Source: Isoptericola luteus (GTDB lineage: Bacteria; Actinomycetota; Actinomycetes; Actinomycetales; Cellulomonadaceae). From it: a stretch of 64,000 nucleotides of DNA. A model generated the notes under the pieces. That model made no database searches and was not told where the DNA came from. It saw only the letters and a program-made list of their open reading frames with translations. Location: contig NZ_JAIXCQ010000016.1 of NCBI RefSeq assembly GCF_020297055.1, forward strand, positions 1 through 64,000, written 5' to 3'. Position numbers and translations under genes: made by a program. Numbering within the stretch: position 1 is the stretch's first letter; each line of letters starts with the position of its first letter. Shown here piece after piece: positions 16,122-24,480 of this stretch.

Positions 16122-17546
16122 TCAGCCCTCGAGCGCCCACCGCACGGGCTCGAGCTTGGCCTCCGACTCGGCGAGCTCCGAGTGCGGGTCGGACGCCGCG
16201 ACGATGCCGCAGCCGGCGAACAGGCGCAGGTGGTGCGGGTCGGCGTCGGACAGCTCGGCCGAGCGCAGGGCGATGCCCCACTCGCCGTCGCCGTCGGCCC
16301 CCACCCAGCCGACCGGGCCGGCGTAGCGCGAGCGGTCCATGCCCTCGATCTCGCGGATGAGGTCGCGCGCCACCACGGTGGGGGTACCGCAGACGGCGGC
16401 CGACGGGTGCAGCGCCGCGGCGAGCGTGAGGGACGACGGCGCGCCCGCGGTCCGGGTCGCCCGGTCGAGCACGCCCGTGACGTCGCTGGCCAGGTGCATG
16501 ACGTTCGGCAGGTGGAGCACGAACGGCGCGTCGGGCACGTTCATGGAGCTGCAGAACGGCTCGAGCGCCCGCGCGACGGAGCGCACCGCGTACTCGTGCT
16601 CCTCCAGGTCCTTCGAGGAGCGGGCGAGCTGGGCGGCGTGCAGGAGGGCGTCGTCGTCGGACATGCCCTGCTCGCGGCGGATGGTGCCGGCGAGCACCCG
16701 GGAGGTGACCAGGCCCTTCTCGCTGCGCACGAGCAGCTCCGGGGTGGCGCCCACCATGCCGGCCACGGAGAACGTCCAGCACGCCTGGTAGCGGTCGGCA
16801 AGGCGGCGCAGCAGCCAGCGCGGGTCGACGGGGTGCTCGGTGCGCGCCACGACGTCACGGGCGAGCACGACCTTCTCCAGCTCGCCCGCATGGATGCGGG
16901 CGACGCCCTCGCGCACCACGGCGGGCCAGTCCGCGGCGGCCACGGCCCCGTCGGCGAAGTCGACGCGGCCGGGGGACGCGACGGGCGTCACGGTCTCGCG
17001 CCGCAGGGCGTCGGTGCCCGGGGCCGAGTCGAGGGAGCCGGCCGCGCAGATCGTCGTCATCCAGGTGACGTCGCCGCGCCGTCCGACGACGACGCGCGGC
17101 ACGACGAGCGAGCCGTCGGGGCGGGAGGCGCCGTCGTCGCCGTACTGGTCGTCGAGCTGGCCCGCGTCGTCGAACGCGAACGTCCCGAACGCCACCGGTC
17201 CCGTGCCGGGCAGCCGGACGTCGTCGCGCACGACGGCGCGCCGCAGGGTCGCCTGCCAGGCGTCCTCCGCGTCGGCGAACCGACCGGGCCCGAAGGTGTC
17301 GAAGCGCAGCGTCTCGCCCCAGCCCACGATCCCGTCCCCGCGCCGCACCCAGCTCAGCGGGTGCGCGCCGGGCAGCAGGTCGACGAGGGCCGTGAGGCCG
17401 CCCGCCAGGTCGTCGATCCGGGTGGTGCGGACCACGAGCGGGAGCGGCTCGGGGCGGTTCGCCCGCGTGCTGCCGGTCGGGACGTCGGGGGTGCCGGCCG
17501 GGTCGCCAGGGGTGGGGCGGGGCGCGGGCAGAGGCGTGGCGGACAT
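16122..17546 (-). CDS. menF: Isochorismate synthase (MenF/EntC family)
   Basis: A 474-residue chorismate-utilising enzyme making isochorismate. The C-terminal catalytic domain carries LEKVVLARDVVAR, GATPELLVRSEKGLV, SSKDLEEHEYAVRSV, the active-site region LHPSAAVCGTPTVVARDLI and the C-terminal RLFAGCGIVAASDPHSELAESEAKLEPV. With MenD, C, E, B and A nearby, entry into menaquinone synthesis is the likely role; a siderophore-type (EntC/DhbC) role cannot be excluded because a possible iron-box palindrome lies upstream. The ATG at 17546 is seven bases after a reverse-strand TACCCT box, and the open frame beyond it lacks similarity. Confidence 0.92.
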   Translation of the reverse strand: MSATPLPAPRPTPGDPAGTPDVPTGSTRANRPEPLPLVVRTTRIDDLAGGLTALVDLLPGAHPLSWVRRGDGIVGWGETLRFDTFGPGRFADAEDAWQATLRRAVVRDDVRLPGTGPVAFGTFAFDDAGQLDDQYGDDGASRPDGSLVVPRVVVGRRGDVTWMTTICAAGSLDSAPGTDALRRETVTPVASPGRVDFADGAVAAADWPAVVREGVARIHAGELEKVVLARDVVARTEHPVDPRWLLRRLADRYQACWTFSVAGMVGATPELLVRSEKGLVTSRVLAGTIRREQGMSDDDALLHAAQLARSSKDLEEHEYAVRSVARALEPFCSSMNVPDAPFVLHLPNVMHLASDVTGVLDRATRTAGAPSSLTLAAALHPSAAVCGTPTVVARDLIREIEGMDRSRYAGPVGWVGADGDGEWGIALRSAELSDADPHHLRLFAGCGIVAASDPHSELAESEAKLEPVRWALEG

Positions 17547-17553
17547 CGGCTCC

Positions 17554-17559
17554 AGGGTA
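17554..17559 (-). promoter_or_regulatory. Leaderless -10 box of the isochorismate synthase gene
   Basis: Reverse-strand TACCCT, seven bases before the ATG at 17546. Confidence 0.45.
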
Positions 17560-17593
17560 CGCCGACGGCCTGCTCCCGCCCGTCCTGGCGGAG

Positions 17594-17609
17594 GGAAGGC
17601 AAGCCTTCC
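17594..17609. promoter_or_regulatory. 16-bp palindrome, possible DtxR/IdeR iron box
   Basis: GGAAGGCAAGCCTTCC has perfect 7-bp arms. Its AGGC-AA-GCCT core resembles actinobacterial DtxR/IdeR operators, but the flanking TTAG/CTAA bases of the consensus are not present. It lies in the divergent region between the isochorismate synthase gene and the MenJ-like gene. Confidence 0.35.
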
Positions 17610-17633
17610 TACACATCGGCCACCGAACGTGAC

Positions 17634-17639
17634 TAGAGT
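17634..17639 (+). promoter_or_regulatory. -10 box of the menJ-like gene / nuo region
   Basis: TAGAGT, about 80 bases before the preferred start codon at 17719. A CRP-type operator follows at 17652-17667, just downstream of the expected transcription start. Confidence 0.45.
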
Positions 17640-17651
17640 GCTCGCGAGAGT

Positions 17652-17667
17652 TGTGATCGGGTTCACA
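17652..17667. promoter_or_regulatory. Perfect CRP/GlxR-type operator
   Basis: TGTGA-TCGGGT-TCACA matches the CRP-family consensus TGTGAN6TCACA at all ten specified positions and extends to TTGTGA-N6-TCACAA (17651-17668). Actinobacterial CRP/GlxR proteins use this same sequence. If the TAGAGT box is the active -10, the site lies at about +6 to +21, a position that would repress. Confidence 0.7.
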
Positions 17668-17718
17668 AGTCGACCCCGGCACCGTCGCCGGGGCGCTCGA
17701 GGGAGCGGAGGTGTGCAC

Positions 17719-19044
17719 GTGCGAGCAGGCCGTGATGACGACGCAGACGTCATCGTGGTGGGCGCCGGCCCGGCCGGGACGTCCACCGCGCACTGGTGCG
17801 CCAGCGCGGGCCTCGACGTGCTCCTGCTCGAGAAGGCGTCCTTCCCCCGCGACAAGGTCTGCGGGGACGGGCTCACGCCCCGCGCCGTCGGCGAGCTGGC
17901 CCGCATGGGCGTCGCCACGCAGGAAGAGGACGGCTGGATCCGCAACGAGGGCCTGCGCGTCGTCGCGGGCGGCCGCTCCTGGGAGCTGGCCTGGCCGGAC
18001 ATCGTGAGCTACCCCGGGTACGGCATGGCTCGTTCCCGCATGACGCTCGACCACCGTCTGGCGCAGCACGCCCAGGCCAGCGGCGCCAAGCTGCTCGAAC
18101 GCACCAAGGTGACCGCTCCGCTGCTGGACGAGCGCACGGGCAGGGTCGTGGGCGTCGAGGCCCAGCCGCTCGACGCACGCGGCCGGGCCGACGGTGTCAC
18201 CACCACCTACCGCGCACCCGTCGTCGTCGCGGCGGACGGCGTCTCCTCCCGGTTCGCGACGGCGCTCGGCATCACGCGCCGCGACGACCGCCCGCTGGGC
18301 ACCGCGGTCCGCACGTACTTCCGCACGCAGACCGCGGCGGGGACGACGACGCGGCACGAGGACCCGTGGATGGAGTCCCACCTCGAGCTGTGGGACGGTG
18401 CCCCGGGGGCCTCCAACCTGCTGCCCGGCTACGGCTGGATCTTCGCCCTCGGCGACGGCACCACCAACGTGGGCCTGGGCGCCGTGAGCTCCACACCGGC
18501 GAAGCAGTCCGCGGCCGGCAACGACTACCGTGCGCTGCTCGAGACGTGGGTGCGCAACACCCCCGACGAGTGGGGCTTCCGCCCGGAGAACCAGGTCGGG
18601 CCGATCCGGGGCGCCGCACTGCCGATGGGGTTCAACCGCGGACCGCTGTACCGCGACGGCGCGCTGCTCGTCGGCGACGCCGCCGGCATGGTCAGCCCCT
18701 TCAACGGCGAGGGCATCGCCTACGGCCTGCAGGCCGGCCGGGTCGCGGCCGACGCGATCGCCCAGGCGCGCACCCGCGCCAGCGACGACGCCCGCGAGGC
18801 GACCCTGACGACGTACGCGGACCGGATGCGGGCCGACCTGGGCGGGTACTACACGCTCGGGCGCTGGTTCGTGCAGCTGATCGAGCACCCGCAGATCATG
18901 CGCGCGTGCGTGAAGTACGGGCTGCCGCGGCCGGTGGTCATGCGGTTCGTGCTCAAGCTGCTGTCGGACTGCTACGAGCCGCGCGGCGGTGACTGGGTGG
19001 ACCGGGTCATCGCGGGGCTCACCAGGGTGGTCCCGGCGGCATGA
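17719..19044 (+). CDS. menJ: Geranylgeranyl reductase family flavoprotein, MenJ-like menaquinone side-chain reductase
   Basis: A 441-residue FAD protein. Residues about 10-60 hold the dinucleotide fold VIVVGAGPAGTSTAHWCASAGLDVLLLEK and the family motif FPRDKVCGDGLTPRAVGEL; the second FAD motif is LLVGDAAGMVSPFNGEGIAYGLQAGR. This is the geranylgeranyl reductase family; in mycobacteria MenJ saturates an isoprene unit of menaquinone. Position among men genes and directly before nuoA supports that role. The GTG at 17719 has GGAG eight bases upstream; the GTG at 17713 is too close to it. The stop overlaps a 20-codon ORF that runs to nuoA. Confidence 0.82.
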   Translation: MRAGRDDDADVIVVGAGPAGTSTAHWCASAGLDVLLLEKASFPRDKVCGDGLTPRAVGELARMGVATQEEDGWIRNEGLRVVAGGRSWELAWPDIVSYPGYGMARSRMTLDHRLAQHAQASGAKLLERTKVTAPLLDERTGRVVGVEAQPLDARGRADGVTTTYRAPVVVAADGVSSRFATALGITRRDDRPLGTAVRTYFRTQTAAGTTTRHEDPWMESHLELWDGAPGASNLLPGYGWIFALGDGTTNVGLGAVSSTPAKQSAAGNDYRALLETWVRNTPDEWGFRPENQVGPIRGAALPMGFNRGPLYRDGALLVGDAAGMVSPFNGEGIAYGLQAGRVAADAIAQARTRASDDAREATLTTYADRMRADLGGYYTLGRWFVQLIEHPQIMRACVKYGLPRPVVMRFVLKLLSDCYEPRGGDWVDRVIAGLTRVVPAA

Positions 19045-19103
19045 GTCACGACGAGCACAAGGAAGTGGTCGGAATGCGAGCGCAGGGCAGGGAGAGGCGA
19101 TGA
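19041..19103 (+). CDS. Possible 20-codon linker ORF between menJ and nuoA
   Basis: ATGA at 19041 overlaps the stop of the MenJ-like gene, and the ORF ends in a TGA (19101-19103) that overlaps the nuoA start ATGA at 19100. The predicted peptide begins MSHDEHKEVV and ends GRERR. Exact 4-base overlaps on both sides would let ribosomes pass from menJ to nuoA. There is no clear ribosome site, and the peptide may have no function of its own. Confidence 0.3.
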   Translation: MSHDEHKEVVGMRAQGRERR

Positions 19104-19462
19104 CCAATCCGTACGTCCCGGTACTGATCCTCATGGGGGTGGCCGCCGTGCTCGCCCTCGGGGGCGTCGCGGCGAGCGCCGTCATCGGCCCTCGGCGGTA
19201 CAACCGCGCCAAGCTCGACGCCTACGAGTGCGGCATCGAGCCCACGCCCCTCGCCGACGGCGGCGGGCGGCTGCCCATCAAGTACTACCTGGTGGCGATG
19301 ACGTTCATCGTGTTCGACATCGAGGTGGTGTTCCTCTACCCGTGGGCGGTGGACTTCGCCGTCCTGGCCGGCTTCGGGCTCGTCGCGATGCTGGCGTTCC
19401 TGGCGCTGATCACGGTGCCGTTCGTCTACGAGTGGAGGCGCGGCGGCTTCGACTGGGTCTGA
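19100..19462 (+). CDS. nuoA: NADH-quinone oxidoreductase subunit A
   Basis: A 120-residue membrane subunit of respiratory complex I with three helices (about 4-27, 62-84, 88-111). The loop between helices 1 and 2 has YNRAKLDAYECGIEPT with the conserved Cys near the quinone channel, and KYYLVAMTFIVFDIEVVFLYPWA contains the conserved FDIE-x-VFL motif. The ATG follows GGAGAGG. It is the first gene of nuoA-N and starts only 55 bases after the MenJ-like gene, so the operon may begin at the menJ promoter. Confidence 0.96.
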   Translation: MTNPYVPVLILMGVAAVLALGGVAASAVIGPRRYNRAKLDAYECGIEPTPLADGGGRLPIKYYLVAMTFIVFDIEVVFLYPWAVDFAVLAGFGLVAMLAFLALITVPFVYEWRRGGFDWV

Positions 19463-19547
19463 CGACCCGCCCCCGGGCTCCCCCGGGGAACGCACGGCAA
19501 CGGTGCCGCACGAACGGCGGCGCATCTCTTGACGAGGGGTTGGGCAC

Positions 19548-20099
19548 ATGGGGCTGGAAGAGGCGCCGTCGGGCTTCCTGCTGACGACGATCGAGGACCT
19601 GGCGGGCTACCTGCGCAAGGCGTCGGTGTGGCCGGTGACGTTCGGGCTGGCGTGCTGCGCCATCGAGATGATGGCGGCCGGCGCGTCCCGCTTCGACCTG
19701 TCGCGGTTCGGCATGGAGGTGTTCCGCGCGTCGCCCCGGCAGGCCGACCTCATGATCGTGGCCGGCCGGGTCAGCCAGAAGATGGCCCCGGTCGTGCGCC
19801 AGGTCTACGACCAGATGAGCGAGCCCAAGTGGGTGCTCTCGATGGGCGTGTGCGCCTCCAGCGGCGGCATGTTCAACAACTACGCGATCGTGCAGGGCGT
19901 CGACCACATCCTCCCCGTGGACATCTACCTGCCCGGCTGCCCGCCGCGGCCGGAGATGCTCATCAACGCGATCCTGGCCCTGCACCAGCAGATCCAGGAC
20001 GCGCCGCTGGGTGTGAACCGCCGCGAGGCGGCGGCCGCCGCCGAGGCCGCGGCGCTGGAGGCGACGCCGACGTTCGAGCTCAAGGGGCTGCTGCGATGA
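19548..20099 (+). CDS. nuoB: NADH-quinone oxidoreductase subunit B
   Basis: A 183-residue peripheral subunit that carries iron-sulphur cluster N2, the last electron carrier before menaquinone. The ligand motifs are visible: tandem cysteines in [10 protein letters not shown], then [14 protein letters not shown] and [29 protein letters not shown] is the conserved central block. The 85-base gap after nuoA contains short GC-rich inverted repeats but no gene. The stop overlaps the start of nuoC. Confidence 0.97.
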   Translation: MGLEEAPSGFLLTTIEDLAGYLRKASVWPVTFGLACCAIEMMAAGASRFDLSRFGMEVFRASPRQADLMIVAGRVSQKMAPVVRQVYDQMSEPKWVLSMGVCASSGGMFNNYAIVQGVDHILPVDIYLPGCPPRPEMLINAILALHQQIQDAPLGVNRREAAAAAEAAALEATPTFELKGLLR

Positions 20100-20914
20100 C
20101 GGACAAGGACGAGCGCGCCGCCACGTCGGGCGCCTCGGGCTCGCCGGCCGCGGTGACGTCGCCGGGCACCGTGGCGGCACCGGGGACGGTGCCTGAGGCG
20201 ACCTCGCCCGTCGAGGGCGCCGCCGCGGCCCCCGAGGTGGTCGGGGTCCGGCGCGGGATGTTCGGACCCGAGGGCTCCGGCGACACGTCGGGGTACGGCG
20301 GGCTCGTGCGGCCGGTCGTCATGGCCGGTGCGGCGACCCGCCCCTACGGCGGGTGGTTCGACGAGGCCGTGGACGTCCTGGCCGAGGTGCTGGGCGAGGC
20401 GGGCGTGACGTTCGACGACGCCGTGGAGCGCGTCGTCGTCAGCCCGCAGACCGACCCCCCGAGCGAGCACGCCGAGCTGACCCTGTTCGTGGCGCGGGCG
20501 CACCTGGTCGCGGTGTGCCGCGCGCTGCGCGACGACCAGGACCTCCGGTTCGAGCTGAGCCTCGGCGTCTCCGGCGTGCACTACCCGGAGGACGTCGGCC
20601 GCGAGCTGCACGCCGTCTACCACCTGACGTCGGTGACCCACGGGCGGCGGGTTCGCGTGGAGGTCGCGTGCCCCGACGCGGACCCGCACGTCCCGTCCAC
20701 GACGTCGGTGTACCCCACCAACGACTGGCACGAGCGCGAGACCTGGGACTTCTTCGGCATCGTCTTCGACGGCCACCCCGGCCTGGCGCGCATCGAGATG
20801 CCGGATGACTGGCCGGGCCACCCGCAGCGCAAGGACTACCCGCTCGGAGGCATCCCCGTGGAGTACAAGGGCGCCACGGTGCCGCCGCCGGACACGAGGA
20901 GGCAGTACTCGTGA
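20096..20914 (+). CDS. nuoC: NADH-quinone oxidoreductase subunit C
   Basis: A 272-residue subunit of the peripheral arm. The conserved C-terminal block is [23 protein letters not shown][19 protein letters not shown]. The N-terminal ~85 residues are an Ala/Gly/Thr/Pro-rich extension, longer than in E. coli, that reads as disordered before [21 protein letters not shown]. The ATG overlaps the nuoB stop (ATGA). Confidence 0.95.
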   Translation: MTDKDERAATSGASGSPAAVTSPGTVAAPGTVPEATSPVEGAAAAPEVVGVRRGMFGPEGSGDTSGYGGLVRPVVMAGAATRPYGGWFDEAVDVLAEVLGEAGVTFDDAVERVVVSPQTDPPSEHAELTLFVARAHLVAVCRALRDDQDLRFELSLGVSGVHYPEDVGRELHAVYHLTSVTHGRRVRVEVACPDADPHVPSTTSVYPTNDWHERETWDFFGIVFDGHPGLARIEMPDDWPGHPQRKDYPLGGIPVEYKGATVPPPDTRRQYS

Positions 20915-22254
20915 CCACTGGAACCTTCCACTCCACGAAGCCGGCGACGGACGACTTCGACCCGGGCGTCCCCGGGTTCGAGGCCTCCGGCGGCGACTGG
21001 GACGAGATCGCTCGCGAGGCCATCGGCGAGGAGCGCATCGTCGTCAACATGGGCCCGCAGCACCCGTCCACCCACGGCGTGCTCCGTCTCATGCTCGAGA
21101 TCGACGGCGAGCGCGTCACCGAGGCACGATGCGGCATCGGCTACCTGCACACCGGCATCGAGAAGAACATGGAGTTCCGCACCTGGACGCAGGGCACCAC
21201 GTTCTGCACCCGGATGGACTACCTGGCCCCGTTCTTCCAGGAGACGGCGTTCTGCCTGGCCACGGAGAAGCTGCTGGGTGTCACGGACGAGGTGCCCGAG
21301 CGGGCGTCGGTCATCCGCGTCCTCATGATGGAGCTCAACCGGATCGCCTCCCACCTGGTGTGTCTGGGCACGGGCGGCAACGAGATGGGCGCGACCACGA
21401 TCATGACCATCGGGTTCACCGCCCGCGAGGAGATCCTGCGGCTGTTCGAGGCCGCCACCGGGCTGCGGATGAACCACGCGTACGTGCGCCCGGGCGGCGT
21501 CGCGCAGGACACCCCCGAGGGCTTCGAGGACCAGGTCCGTGACGCCCTGCCGAAGATCCGCCACTACCTCGGCCAGCTCGGCGACCTCATGCTCGCCAAC
21601 CCGATCTTCAAGGGCCGCCTCGTCGACGTCGGCGTGCTGAACCTCACCGGGTGCATGGCGCTCGGCGTCACCGGCCCGGTGCTCCGCTCCGCGGGCCTGC
21701 CGTACGACGTGCGCAAGGCGTTCCCCTACAGCGGCTACGAGACGTACGACTTCGACGTCCCGACCTCCACGGACGCCGACTGCTTCGCCCGCGTCGTGCT
21801 GCGGATCGAGGAGTGCTACCAGTCGCTGCGGATCGTGGAGCAGTGCCTCACCAGGCTGCGCGACACCACCGGCGCGCCGGTCATGGTGGCGGACAAGAAG
21901 ATCGCCTGGCCCGCCCAGCTCGCCGTCGGCGACGACGGGCAGGGCAACTCCCTGGACCACATCCGCCACATCATGGGCAACTCGATGGAGGCGCTCATCC
22001 ACCACTTCAAGCTGGTGACGGAGGGCTTCCGGGTGCCTGCCGGGCAGACGTGGCAGACCGTCGAGCACCCGCGCGGCGAGCTCGGCGTGCACGCCGTCTC
22101 CGACGGTGGGACCAAGCCGTACCGGGCGCACTTCCGCGACCCGTCGTTCAACAACCTCCAGGCCGTGTCGGTCATGTGCGAGGGCGGCCAGGTGGCCGAC
22201 GTCGTGGTGGCGGTCGCGTCCCTGGACCCGGTGCTGGGAGGGGTGGACCGATGA
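20911..22254 (+). CDS. nuoD: NADH-quinone oxidoreductase subunit D
   Basis: A 447-residue 49-kDa-type subunit that forms the quinone-binding cavity with NuoB. Diagnostic motifs are [22 protein letters not shown] (His and Tyr/His quinone region), [21 protein letters not shown]-x-TRMDYL, and the C-terminal [24 protein letters not shown]. The GTG start at 20911 overlaps the nuoC stop; a longer than usual N-terminus of about 35 residues precedes the core. Confidence 0.97.
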   Translation: MTTGTFHSTKPATDDFDPGVPGFEASGGDWDEIAREAIGEERIVVNMGPQHPSTHGVLRLMLEIDGERVTEARCGIGYLHTGIEKNMEFRTWTQGTTFCTRMDYLAPFFQETAFCLATEKLLGVTDEVPERASVIRVLMMELNRIASHLVCLGTGGNEMGATTIMTIGFTAREEILRLFEAATGLRMNHAYVRPGGVAQDTPEGFEDQVRDALPKIRHYLGQLGDLMLANPIFKGRLVDVGVLNLTGCMALGVTGPVLRSAGLPYDVRKAFPYSGYETYDFDVPTSTDADCFARVVLRIEECYQSLRIVEQCLTRLRDTTGAPVMVADKKIAWPAQLAVGDDGQGNSLDHIRHIMGNSMEALIHHFKLVTEGFRVPAGQTWQTVEHPRGELGVHAVSDGGTKPYRAHFRDPSFNNLQAVSVMCEGGQVADVVVAVASLDPVLGGVDR

Positions 22255-23147
22255 CTGCCGAGCCCGCGAGCGCACGCTCCGCCACGAGGTACGACGCCGA
22301 GGTGCTGGCGTCGCTCGAGGCCGACGCGGCGCAGATCAGGTCCCGCTACCCGGACCCGAGGTCGGGCCTGCTGCCCATGCTCCACCTGGTGCAGTCGGTC
22401 GACGGGTACGTCAGCCGCGACGGGATCCTCTTCTGCGCCGAGCAGCTCGAGCTGACCCCGGCCGAGGTGAGCGCCGTCGCCACGTTCTACACCCAGTACA
22501 AGCGGCACCCCAACGGCACCTACACCGTGGGAGTGTGCACCAACACGCTGTGCGCGGTCATGGGCGGCGACGCCATCTTCGACGAGCTCAGCGACCACCT
22601 CGGCGTCGGGCACGACGAGACCACCGAGGACGGCGCCATCACCCTCGAGCGCGTCGAGTGCAACGCGGCCTGCGACTTCGCGCCGGTCGTGATGGTCAAC
22701 TGGGAGTTCTTCGACAACCAGACCCCGGAGACGGCGACCGACCTCACGGACCGGCTGCGCGCCGGCGAGGACGTCGCACCCACCCGCGGCGCGGCGAAGG
22801 TGTGCTCGTTCAAGCACGTGAGCCGCGTGCTCGCGGGGTTCGACGACGGTCGCGCGGGCGAGGGTGTGGGGGCGGGGGAGCCGTCGCTCGCTGGTCTGCG
22901 CCTGGCCCGGGCCGCCGAAGCGGTGGACTCGGGTCCCGAGGGCGCGGGGGACTCCGGCCCGCGCCAGGACGACGGGCCGACGACGTCGGCCGGCCAGGAC
23001 GGGGCGGCAGAGGTCGCACCCGAGACCGGCGGGGAGCAGTCGAGCGCCGAGCGGGAGCCCGTGGCGCCGGAGGACGACGAGCCGGGGCGCTCGCCGTCGA
23101 GCGGGGCCGTGAACCCCGAGCCGGAGAAGGAGGGTCAGGATGACTGA
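22251..23147 (+). CDS. nuoE: NADH-quinone oxidoreductase subunit E with acidic C-terminal tail
   Basis: A 298-residue subunit of the NADH-dehydrogenase module carrying the 2Fe-2S cluster N1a. The ligands are in [14 protein letters not shown] (C-x4-C) and [16 protein letters not shown] (C-x3-C). The core ends near residue 195. The last ~100 residues are a low-complexity Glu/Gly/Ala/Pro/Ser tail not present in E. coli NuoE. It overlaps nuoD at its start and nuoF at its end. Confidence 0.95.
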   Translation: MTAEPASARSATRYDAEVLASLEADAAQIRSRYPDPRSGLLPMLHLVQSVDGYVSRDGILFCAEQLELTPAEVSAVATFYTQYKRHPNGTYTVGVCTNTLCAVMGGDAIFDELSDHLGVGHDETTEDGAITLERVECNAACDFAPVVMVNWEFFDNQTPETATDLTDRLRAGEDVAPTRGAAKVCSFKHVSRVLAGFDDGRAGEGVGAGEPSLAGLRLARAAEAVDSGPEGAGDSGPRQDDGPTTSAGQDGAAEVAPETGGEQSSAEREPVAPEDDEPGRSPSSGAVNPEPEKEGQDD

Positions 23148-24480
23148 GCTCTTGCCCGTGCTCACCGACACGTGGGACGCGGAACGGTCCTGGACGCTCG
23201 GGGCGTACGAGGCCGCGGGCGGGTACGAGGGGCTGCGGACGTCCCTCGGGATGGACCCGGCCGACATCGTCGCCGCCGTCAAGGCCTCCGGGCTGCGGGG
23301 GCGCGGCGGTGCCGGGTTCCCCACGGGGATGAAGTGGGGCTTCCTGCCCCCGCCGGACGGCGGCCCGCGCTATCTCGTCGTCAACGCGGACGAGTCGGAG
23401 CCGGGGACCTGCAAGGACATCCCGCTGATGCTCGCCAGCCCGCAGCACCTGATCGAGGGCGTGGTGATCACCAGCTACGCCATCGGCTGCCACCACGCGT
23501 TCATCTACGTGCGCGGCGAGGTCGTGCACGTGTACCGCCGGCTCCTGGCCGCCGTGCAGGAGGCCTACGACGCCGGGTACCTGGGCAAGGACATCCAGGG
23601 CTCGGGATTCGACCTCGACGTCACGGTGCACGCCGGCGCCGGCGCCTACATCTGCGGCGAGGAGACGGCGCTGCTCGACTCGCTCGAGGGCAAGCGCGGC
23701 CAGCCGCGCCTCAAGCCGCCGTTCCCCGCCGTCGCCGGCCTGTACGCGCGGCCGACGGTCGTGAACAACGTCGAGTCCATCGCGTCGGTGCCGGGCATCA
23801 TGAAGCACGGCGTCGACTGGTTCGCCTCGATGGGCACCGAGAAGTCGCAGGGCCACGGCCTCTTCTCGCTGTCCGGCCACGTCACCCGGCCCGGGCAGTA
23901 CGAGGCGCCGCTCGGCATCACGCTGCGCGAGCTGCTCGACCAGGCGGGCGGCGTGCGCGCGGGGCACGAGCTGAAGTTCTGGACCCCGGGCGGGTCGTCG
24001 ACGCCCCTGTTCACGGCGGACCACCTCGACACCCCGCTGGACTACGAGTCCGTCGGTGCCGCCGGGTCGATGCTCGGCACCCGCGCGCTCCAGATCTTCG
24101 ACGAGACCACGTGCGTCGTGCGGGCGGTGAGCCGGTGGACCGACTTCTACGCGCACGAGTCCTGCGGCAAGTGCACCCCCTGCCGCGAGGGCACCTACTG
24201 GCTCAAGCAGGTGCTGCGACGGATCGAGGCCGGCCAGGGCGAGGAGCGGGACATCGACCTGCTGCTCGACCTGTGCGACAACATCCTCGGCCGCGCGTTC
24301 TGCGCCCTCGGCGACGGTGCGACGTCGCCGGTGACGAGCTCGATCCAGCTCTTCCGCGACGAGTACGAGGCGCACCTCGGCGGGCGCGGGTGCCCGTTCG
24401 ACCCGAGTGCCAGCGCGCTGTTCGCGTACACACCCAAGCAGCCCCGGACCCCGGCCCTCGCCGGTGTGGGAGGTCACTGA
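23140..24480 (+). CDS. nuoF: NADH-quinone oxidoreductase subunit F
   Basis: A 446-residue subunit that oxidises NADH. Glycine-rich NADH/FMN motifs are [18 protein letters not shown] and [32 protein letters not shown]. The 4Fe-4S cluster N3 ligands are in [15 protein letters not shown] plus the Cys in [28 protein letters not shown] is the FMN-binding block. The start overlaps the nuoE stop by 8 bases and the stop overlaps the nuoG start. Confidence 0.98.
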   Translation: MTELLPVLTDTWDAERSWTLGAYEAAGGYEGLRTSLGMDPADIVAAVKASGLRGRGGAGFPTGMKWGFLPPPDGGPRYLVVNADESEPGTCKDIPLMLASPQHLIEGVVITSYAIGCHHAFIYVRGEVVHVYRRLLAAVQEAYDAGYLGKDIQGSGFDLDVTVHAGAGAYICGEETALLDSLEGKRGQPRLKPPFPAVAGLYARPTVVNNVESIASVPGIMKHGVDWFASMGTEKSQGHGLFSLSGHVTRPGQYEAPLGITLRELLDQAGGVRAGHELKFWTPGGSSTPLFTADHLDTPLDYESVGAAGSMLGTRALQIFDETTCVVRAVSRWTDFYAHESCGKCTPCREGTYWLKQVLRRIEAGQGEERDIDLLLDLCDNILGRAFCALGDGATSPVTSSIQLFRDEYEAHLGGRGCPFDPSASALFAYTPKQPRTPALAGVGGH

